A DNA stretch of 64,000 nucleotides, taken from positions 162,001 to 226,000 of the forward strand of contig JAIQDT010014332.1 of assembly GCA_021521415.1 (NCBI GenBank). The letters are read 5' to 3'. The translations under genes were made by a program, and so were the position numbers. Shown piece by piece: positions 56,669-64,000 of this stretch (position 1 is its first letter; every line of letters starts with the position of its first letter). The DNA is from Bidens hawaiensis. Its lineage: Eukaryota > Streptophyta > Magnoliopsida > Asterales > Asteraceae. The notes beneath the pieces were generated by a model. The model was not told where the DNA came from. It was given only the letters and a program-made list of their open reading frames with translations, and made no database searches.

Positions 56669-57235
56669 TGTTGGTGCATATTTTGTAACAGATGATCTTT
56701 AGTGTTTGTTAGAATTGAGAGAAACGGTCAAGAGGGAGTCTGTTGGTGCATTTTGTGACCGCCGCTATGCAATTCCGAGCAGCTGGGAAGAAGTTGTGGA
56801 CGGAGCCAACTTTGCCATAGGTGAAGTTAGGAACAACTTCACTTGTTGGTGAAGTTAGGACAACTTCACCATAGGCCCAAACCCAAGCCCGCGTAGATTT
56901 TTATCTATATATATATGTATGTTATGTTTAGGGTTAGGAGTTGAAACAGAAAAGAGAGATTGAGAGTAGTAAAAGTTGTCTAGAGAAAACAGATAGGGAG
57001 AGTCCCGTGGGCAGACCCGAGGTAGAGCTCACCTCGGGTCGGCCGGTAACATGTTTTCTCTTTTGGTATGTAATGTGTTTTGATTAATATATAAAGCGGT
57101 CTGCAGATCTGTGTTATCCCATTCGTGTGTAATCGTGTTCTTCGTCTCCTACACCATAAACGAGTCTAGGAGGATTCCACACTCCTAGACCTCGTGCGGA
57201 TCTCGTATCGATCACCATCGCACCGGGGACTTACA
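56669..57235 (+). repeat. 5' LTR of the non-autonomous element
   Basis: 567 bp, TGTTGGTGCATA to GGGGACTTACA. A second PPT-like/LTR-start-like junction (GAGGGAGTC|TGTTGGTGCATT) occurs internally at 56741. It contains GAAGTT inverted pairs (56788-56875), several with GCG changed to GTG or ACG. Confidence 0.92.
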
Positions 57236-57237
57236 AG

Positions 57238-57250
57238 TGGTATCAAAGAC
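57238..57250 (+). other. Primer-binding site of the non-autonomous element
   Basis: TGGTATCAAAGAC, two bases after the 5' LTR; tRNA-iMet type with mismatches at the distal end. Confidence 0.8.
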
Positions 57251-57329
57251 TTAGGCTCTTATGCTATGGTTCGAGATCTGCGTTTTGGTGTTTTTGGCCG
57301 TTTCAGATCTGATTTTAGGTGGGGAAATC

Positions 57330-57510
57330 GGCAGCGGCGAAGTTATAGGGTTTTGGCGAAGTTGAAGTTTGGCGAAGTTAAACACTGGCGAAGTTAAAGT
57401 CAGGCGAAGTTAAAGAATGGTGAAGTTATCTGGTAGTGAAGTTATCAGCTGGCGAAGTTAAAGAGGGGTGAAGTTATCAGGTGAAGTTATTAGGTGAAGT
57501 TATCGATATG
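57330..57510 (+). repeat. GGCGAAGTT direct-repeat array
   Basis: Eleven G(G)CGAAGTT or GTGAAGTT units in about 170 bp, all in one orientation, separated by 5-10 bp (AAAG, ATCAG and similar). Six have GCG and five GTG, as expected from CpG decay. Confidence 0.92.
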
Positions 57511-58000
57511 TTTTCCTTTTTCAGGAAATTTTCTTGAACGAAAATTTTCATATGTCATTCATATGAAAGGAGGATCATTGAGGAAAAATTTGGTGATAAT
57601 ATTTTTGGAAATCATGGATGCTTAGGTAATAAAAATCATGGAGGCTTGGTTAAGCTTTTGATGATTATTACAGGGCATGTGTGTTAGATTCTGTCAAAGT
57701 GGTTTTGTGATGAAACTTATCACTTGTTGTTAGGTAGTTGAAGATTGAACCTTATCGTACGAACCGAATGGTTGAGATGATCTCGATCGATATAGTTTGG
57801 ACGGGCTTACACTAAAGGGGAGATCTGATATGGAAGATGTCGGGTGATTGGTAGATTTGTGAAGCTACAAGACAGTTTCAGACACTGCTGGTTGAGGACA
57901 GGATTGATGTTTCATGTATATGTGAAGTTAAAACTTGAAGATCACAGCGCAATGTCTGAAGGTCGAGTCTTACCAGAAGAAGAACACAGAAGATCATCAG

Positions 58001-58013
58001 TTAAGGGGGTGTC
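58001..58013 (+). other. Polypurine tract of the non-autonomous element
   Basis: TTAAGGGGGTGTC directly before the 3' LTR. Confidence 0.82.
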
Positions 58014-58576
58014 TGTTGGTGCATGTTTTGTAACAGATGATCTTTAGTGTTTGTTAGAATTGAGAGCAACGGTCAAGGGGGGTCTGTTGGTGCATTTTGT
58101 GACCTTCCGACCACCTGGGGAGAAGTTGTCGACGGAGCCAACTTCGCCATAGGCGAAGTTAGGAACAACTTCACGTGTTGGTGAAGTTAGGAACAACTTC
58201 ACCATAGGCCTAAGCCCAAGCCTGCGTAGATGTTTATCTTTATATATGTATGTTATGTTTAGGGTTAGGAGTTGAAACAGAAAAGAGAGAGTGAGAGCAG
58301 AAAAGTTGTCTAGAGAAAACAGATAGCGAGAGTCTCGTGGACAGACCCGAGGTAGAGCTCACCTCGGGTCGGGCGTAACATGTTTTCTCTTTTGGTATGT
58401 AATGTGTTTTGATTCATATATAAAGCGGTCTACAGATCTTTGTTATCCCATTCGTGTGTTTGTTTGTGTGTAATCGTGTTATTCGTCTCCTACACCATAA
58501 ACGAGTCTAGGAGGATTCCGCACTCCTAGACCTTGTGCGGATCTCGTATCGATCAGCATCGCACCGGGGACTTACA
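58014..58576 (+). repeat. 3' LTR of the non-autonomous element
   Basis: 563 bp, partner of 56669-57235. The internal second start (AAGGGGGGTC|TGTTGGTGCATT) is at 58085. GCGAAGTT pairs at 58120-58205 are better preserved than in the 5' LTR. Confidence 0.92.
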
Positions 58577-58581
58577 ATATG

Positions 58582-60215
58582 ACTTGAGTTATGTTTAGTG
58601 ATTATAACATTAATGATTGAACAATTGATCTATACGGATTATTTGTTATTATGAAAACAATATTATTAATCATTATTTAATTAAAAGAATCGTTTGCTTA
58701 TCATATAATCTAATTTATAAATAACTAGTTCAAATAAATACGAGTCACGGTTGTAACAACTTGGATTTTTCGATAATAAACAAATGCCTAATTACCTGAA
58801 CCGTTTAGTTCGCGAGAAATTTAAATAAATATTAAAATATTATTTTTATCATTATTATTATTATATTGTTTATTATAACTATTAAAATAAACTTTGATAT
58901 ATACGCATTTATAACCCTAAACTATAACTTTAGCCTATTGTTGTATCCACCTTTAAGGTTAGGGACCATTTTGCAAAAAACTGATTATATTATAATATAA
59001 CCCATTTAACCAAACTCAAACCCATAATCAGGATCCAAACCCGTAACCCGTATATGTTATCTTGCACCCTAATCTTCGTTTAAAAATCAAATTAGATTAG
59101 TGCATATCGTTTGTCCCCTTTTCACCGTCAATATCCCTCAATTTATTGCTGAAAACGTATCTCAAAATGTTTATAATTCCTGAATCTTCTAAACCGCCAT
59201 AGTTGAGTTTGCTTATATAAACTTGATAATAATTCAATTAATTTCGTACATACGATCTCCTAAACCTAACCGTCTTAAGCCCTATATATAATTGCGTTTT
59301 AATCAACATTTACTTCTTCATTAGTAATCCCTCTTAGTCGTCGGCTGTAGCATCCAATTAACCCAACTCTTATAACAACTTGGACTTTCAAATTAATATT
59401 CTAATTAGAAACCAGACCCATTTCGATCTTCGGGAAATTTTATCGCGGTATTCGAGTTAACTCATTTTTATAATGTTATTCTTAAATATTTACTCATTAT
59501 ATAATTATAACTTTCTTACCTTGGAAAAAATTGCCCAAACATAAACTCTTATCTCGTTATGCATTCATCCTCAAACCCTAGGGTCTAAAATGAAATTTCT
59601 TATTATAACCCATCAAGAATCTGGTTAAACCAGGATCTGAACCCGCTACCCATACCCGATTATAATCATGTGTCTTGGATCTCAATTCTCGTCATTATTT
59701 TGGAAATCAAATCAAGATACACGTTATTCCTACTGTAATCGGTCTACCGACTCTATGTATTAGGAAACAAGATCAATATGGATATGTAATGAACATTTAA
59801 ACAAAATGATGCGAACCTAATTATCAATATACACTGTAATCATCATTATAATTCAATTGATCGCATCTGCACCCTTCTCATACCAGCGCAAGCTAAAGCC
59901 CTTAGGTTAATTTGGAATATTTAGATCTGCAACAGCTCATTCTTAATCGTTTCTTTTCGCCGGACCCGTGTTGATGAAATTAAACATCGTCCGATTCTCT
60001 TCTAAGGAAATTAAAACATCTTTTGTGTTTGTTTTAATCACTAATCAAAATCCCTAAACCTTATTAATCAGAATTATATCGTATTTAGCAATTGATTTCG
60101 TTAGGGTTCTTGATTGAAGTTGTTACATGCGTCTACTGTTTATTAATTAAGCCGTTCATGTTATAACCAGTTAGTACTGGCTAGGGTTGATGGTGTTATG
60201 AGTTCAAGGGGCTGC
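58582..60215. repeat. Diverged LTR-like direct repeats
   Basis: Two blocks about 615 bp apart share order and wording: TGTAACAACTTGGATTTTTCG (58754) and TATAACAACTTGGACTTTC (59371). The pair GGATCCAAACCCGTAACCCGT and GGATCTGAACCCGCTACCC follows, then AAATCAAATTAGAT and AAATCAAATCAAGAT. These look like an old LTR pair or a tandem duplication with no coding remnant. Nothing else is seen. Confidence 0.5.
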
Positions 60216-62090
60216 TGTCACACCCCGACCAAAGGCGGCGGAACATGCCGGGGTGCAACCGATTGCCCTGAAACACGACACTATTTAAAGTGACAATATT
60301 TAATCAACTCATTTTATTTCATAAAATCAATAAACAACACAAAGGTTTTCTAAAGTCAAACCTGTAAACAAGTATATATTGTTCGTTTTGCTAATATCCT
60401 AATAGTCTTGATAACGTTTTTCGTCAAGTCCTCGAGTCAACTAAAGTCAAACCTGTAACATTGCATAAAATAAAGTTTGTCAACACAAAGGTTGGTGAGC
60501 AATTTCATAGTTTCGAACAATAAGTATATAATAGAAAATTCCACAACTTGTATACAAAACAATAGATAATAGCAACAATTTGGATAAATGAGATCGCTAA
60601 ATAGCACACATTAGCGACACCGTCTATAAGAGAATACCAAACAGATTCGGATTTACAATGAGATCGTTAATAAGAATACATTAACAACACCGTGCAATAA
60701 GAGAATACCAGATAGTTCACGGATTTATGAATGAGATCGTTAATAAGAATACATTAACGACACCGTGCTATAAGAGAATACTAGATAGTTCACGGATTTA
60801 TGAATCAACCAACCAAAAGCGGTAAGCACATAAGCATGTAAGCATAGAACACCAAATCGAGTATTTATTTAAGTAAAGTATACAATAAAGTTTGTGTTTT
60901 ACGACTCAAGTATAAAACATTTAATTTGAATAAATACACAATATCACCCCCAAAACGAAAGATGGAAAATGGAATATGAAAAGTACTCACATTCAAGTAA
61001 TAAACTTGAAAGATTGACGATTTGGAGTTTTACCGGAACGACGGGTTTAACGAGCAAAGCCTAAAGGAAAAAAGTCTTATATTAGAAGGTTGTCTTGGAA
61101 GTCTTTAAAATAATATAAATAATAATTAATATGAAATGCAAACTTTAAAGTTTAAGGTTTAAAAATGTAAATATTTAAGAAATTACAATAATAGTCTTTT
61201 AAAATATAAGTTTGCTCGAAACCGGGTTAAAGTATTTAGCCCTTAATATTTGCTCAACCTATGTTAAGAAATAAGGTGGGTAAAAATGCAAGAATGCAAT
61301 CCCTTCAAATTATATATACTAAAACGGGTTTTAACGAGTGTTTCGGGTTGTTGGTTCGGGTATTGATAATTGGTTAAACCCAAAGTCAACTTTCCAAAAT
61401 AATGAATGTTATGAGATAACTCAATAAAACTTCATAAGACTTAACCAAGTATGTAGTTCTTTTGTTTTAGAACTAACAAAGTCCGTTAAGCGAGTGTTCG
61501 GTTTTGTCAGTCCAAACTTTGTTATGAGATCAAGCTGGATCCAACATTTCCATGTACTTAAGAAAATAATTAAAATCAGTTAATAAAGTATTTTTAAAGA
61601 TTTATACAAGTCTTGATAGCTAAAAACACACTTGTGTGTCTTAAGTGAGTGAAAATCGGTTCAGTTCGGTTTGGTTCGGCTTCCATCTCACAATAAGTTC
61701 CTATGGTTGCCACATGCCCAAATATCAACTATCTTGTATAATAATGTACAAATGATAATAAATTAAGTTTTACATGTAAAAAGTTAACAACAAAGTCTTT
61801 GAACGAAAGTTTGGTTTTCAGTTTGGATCTAGTTTCGGGTTAAGACCGAGGTTAGATTCTACAAACCCATAACCATAGAACTCATAAAAATGATTTTAGA
61901 AACTTAAATCTAACAATAAACATGTTTAAACAATTATTTAACAAAACTAGTAAACAATTCGGTTTACGGTTTATAGCTATTTACGGTTAAACCAAGCCTA
62001 GTCTCGTCAAACCCATAACCATAGAACTTCATAAATATGATGTACAAACTAAAATGTGCAGAAGTTAAGCATGGTTAATATGTATAAACA
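60216..62090 (-). repeat. LTR remnant of Gypsy type (minus orientation)
   Basis: Starts TGTCACACCCCGACC, the complement of a GGGGTGTGACA LTR end. Contains AAAGGTTGGTGAGCAAT near 60487 and a 76-bp tandem repeat, then poorly defined AT-rich sequence with repeated TCGGTT motifs. The right limit is unclear; no partner LTR. Confidence 0.5.
60586..60806. repeat. About 76-bp tandem repeat, three copies
   Basis: Unit ATGAGATCGTTAATAAGAAT...ACATTAACGACACCGTGCTATAAGAG... at about 60587, 60658 and 60730. Copies 2 and 3 are nearly identical; copy 1 is diverged. Confidence 0.9.
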
Positions 62091-62092
62091 AG

Positions 62093-62174
<82 letters not shown>
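62093..62174. repeat. (TA)n microsatellite, about 40 units
   Basis: Uninterrupted alternating TA of about 80 bp. Confidence 0.97.
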
Positions 62175-62176
<2 letters not shown>

Positions 62177-62409
62177 AGGACCACGAAAGTCCTCCATGAA
62201 GCCTACCTTACGAGGCCTGAAACTTCACCGACTGTGACCGGAGAAGTAACCACCAAAGGTAACAAGGGGTGTATGTTATATATATTTTGTACAACCATAT
62301 TCAAGTATTAACAAGTTGATTAAAATGAAAGACTATGGTTAGTTTGACTTGGAAGTCAAACCAACCCTACCCAAGAATATGAAGAACAACCTTTAAATCT
62401 TAAGAATTG

Positions 62410-62556
62410 AGAGAGGACTGGAGGCAATGCGTATCTTTAGTAGCCTATGAAACTTTCAAGAAATTCAAAGTTTATCAAATGGACGTTAAGATTCTGTTCT
62501 TGAACGGGGTAATTCACGTAGAGGTGTATGTGAAGCAGCCTCCTGTTTAATTTGAA
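62410..62556 (+). pseudogene. Copia reverse-transcriptase fossil fragment
   Basis: About 45 codons of a Ty1/Copia RT. In the frame through 62455-62550 it reads FKKFKVYQMDVKILFLNGV and then VYVKQPP before a TAA, matching the conserved QMDVKSAFLNG region. The preceding LEAMRIF-like part is in a shifted frame. It has no element ends and is unrelated to the Copia at 6320-29497 beyond superfamily. Confidence 0.78.
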
Positions 62557-63230
62557 GTAAGAGCAAGTGTAAAAATGAAGGAGATGAGTGAGTATATATG
62601 GGGTAAGGGTCAAGGGTTCTTTCTGAGGTTCTCTTTCATGTTTGCATGCAAATAGGTTGGTTAAACAAGCAAGCAAAGCACGAAACAAGGAAAAACAAAA
62701 ATAATACTGCAGCTAGCACTACGCATTACGCGACCAGCCTCCCTACCCTGGTCGCGCGATGCGGCGTGTTTGGGGTGGGGGTGGGGGTGGGCCTAGATCG
62801 TCTTGCATGGTTCGTTATGCATCCCATAAGTTCGTTTTCGATGTAATTTGATCGTTTTAAAGGCGTTATCGAATCCGTAAAAGGAGTTTTTCAAATTGAA
62901 CAGACGAGGATGATTTAGTAACATAAAAATCCAATATTTTATATATTTGAAATGTTCGGGATATAAATCAGGTCGGTTTACATGATAAACAATTAAAACA
63001 CGAAAACGAATCGAACCCCAAAATTGACGAATGCCACAGCTGCCGGGGCAGGTTCGAGTTCCGGCAGGCGCTATTTTTGGTATTTTTTTTCTAAAACCCA
63101 TTAATATGTGATGTAAACTCCCTTTTAATCTATTAACAAGTATTATTAATATTATAATAATTAATAATTTATTTATATTTTCTTAAAACCGTCAAGTTAA
63201 CTAGACACGTTTATAAATCTTGGATAAAAC

Positions 63231-63265
<35 letters not shown>

Positions 63266-63729
63266 GAGTATGTATTTTAGTTATTAAAATTTGTTAAAGA
63301 TTTATAATTTATAAAAAGAGTTTTAATTTAGAATATATACTTAAAATTCATCTTGTTATTTAACATGCTAAATTATAGTATAAATTCACGTGTTTTTATA
63401 AAATATAATATTTGTATAAATATTATTAATTATTTATCCTTTATTATTTATAATATTTATTTAACAGAAATTTTTATTTATAATAAAAAATATGTATTAA
63501 AAGTATTTTAGTTTAAGATAAATATTTTAAAACAATCTCTTTATATAATCGGGTCAAAAATTATAATTAGTTAAGTATTTTATTTATAAATATAATTTTT
63601 ACATAATTAAAGATATATTATTTAGTATAAACTTGTTAAGTAAAGGTAGTATTACAACATATAAAGTAAATCTAAGTAATATTTAACCTTCATAATAATA
63701 TACCTGAACATTCAACTTTCTGAACCCTA
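62557..63729. other. Intergenic DNA with (CA)n
   Basis: No supported gene. A GT/G-rich stretch (TGGGGGTGGG) lies near 62772 and a (CA)n-(TA)n microsatellite at 63229-63266. The remainder from 63270 is very AT-rich. Confidence 0.6.
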
Positions 63730-64000
63730 TCTAGGTTTAGATTTGTTATTCAGTTCGTTTATATTTATTGTTCCATAATTATTTCTTAGGACTTCTCGTC
63801 GGTATCATTCCCGAAGAGCTTCGTTTACCGCTTTCTTACCTATTCATTATCTCTTGCTTAATCATTGAGGTGAGTAATTCAATCCACTTCTTTTACTTAT
63901 TTTTAAATGTTTTGGGGACATATGCGTTGATAAATATTTTCTATTATGTAGTATTCAGACGCAACTATTTATCCTTGTGTGTTTATCAGTCTGCCTAACT
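63730..64000 (+). other. Possible LTR leader at window end
   Basis: The stretch ends CATTGAG|GTGAGTAATTC, followed by TTTTTAAATGTTTTGGGGAC, a pattern I associate with transcribed Gypsy LTR leaders. The 76-codon reading frame here crosses the donor-like site and is not credible. The element continues beyond the window. Confidence 0.35.

Larger units (their letters stand above)
56669..58576 (+). mobile_element. Non-autonomous LTR retrotransposon, related in motifs to the Copia element
   Basis: Complete small element: LTRs 56669-57235 and 58014-58576, target duplication ATATG (56664-56668, 58577-58581), PBS at 57238 and PPT at 58001-58013. Only 778 bp lie between the LTRs and they have no gag or pol. 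LTR start TGTTGGTGCATG and PPT AAGGGGGTGTC resemble the Copia at 6320-29497 (TGTTGGTACATG; AAGGGGGAGTC), and both carry GCGAAGTT arrays. So it may be mobilised by that family (inference). Confidence 0.88.

Noticed and set aside
57844..58047. 67-codon ORF at the end of the small LTR element as a gag remnant
   Set aside because: No similarity to Gag motifs, and it overlaps PPT and LTR start.
63768..63998. 76-codon hydrophobic ORF at the window end
   Set aside because: It crosses a strong GTGAGT donor-like site and has no recognisable domain; probably LTR leader.

Overview
This is nuclear DNA of a flowering plant. It holds one ordinary host gene, spliced and broken off by the left window edge, followed by about 59 kb of nested and decayed transposable elements. 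The element families (a Sirevirus-type Copia with an extra ORF, a Tekay-like chromovirus, Athila, PIF/Harbinger, hAT and Stowaway-type MITEs) and the style of their LTRs suggest Asteraceae. That is an impression from memory, not a search result.

Region 1 (1-5179, minus strand): a histone H3 lysine methyltransferase of the ASHH2/SDG8/EFS type. Ten coding exons are placed, every internal junction being GT-AG and phase-consistent, running CW zinc finger, AWS, SET, post-SET. The 3' end lies outside the window. A 290-bp foldback element and microsatellites sit in the presumed 5' UTR intron.

Region 2 (5180-30946): three transposons nested inside each other, each with target-site duplications (TSDs). 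A PIF/Harbinger DNA transposon (TIRs GAGCATTC, TSD TTA) lies immediately upstream of the ASHH2 leader. Its transposase is split by a Copia element (6320-29497, TSD CAAAA, minus strand). The Copia pol is in turn split by a chromovirus-type Gypsy element (13840-24652, TSD ACCTC, plus strand). LTR divergence judged by eye agrees with this order: about 11 differences in 425 bp for the Copia and about 9 substitutions in 1.6 kb for the Gypsy.

The most striking observation is in the Gypsy. Its 3' LTR is 3078 bp and its 5' LTR only 1662 bp. Nearly all of the difference is two blocks (22321-22606 and 22675-23839) that begin with GT, end with AG, and are missing cleanly from the 5' LTR. The 5' LTR therefore looks like a copy of spliced RNA and the 3' LTR like the intron-containing form. 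The same element has an extra small ORF between PBS and gag, ending in a membrane segment, and both that ORF and gag are preceded by splice-acceptor-like sites.

Region 3 (30950-41450): a piece of mitochondrial large-subunit rRNA gene, AT-rich DNA, three degenerate direct repeats, an LTR remnant, a 443-bp tandem duplication, and a hAT MITE inserted in another MITE.

Region 4 (41451-56278): LTRs of a second Gypsy family in inverted and direct orientation, a gag-protease-only Athila derivative with its 3' LTR, a second broken Harbinger element with both of its genes, and a probable solo LTR.

Region 5 (56279-64000): a Stowaway-like MITE, a small complete non-autonomous LTR element (TSD ATATG) that shares the GCGAAGTT motif and similar LTR/PPT borders with the large Copia, further LTR remnants, a (TA)n tract and a short Copia RT fossil.

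No tRNA gene, CRISPR array, bacterial-style operon or second intact host gene was seen.
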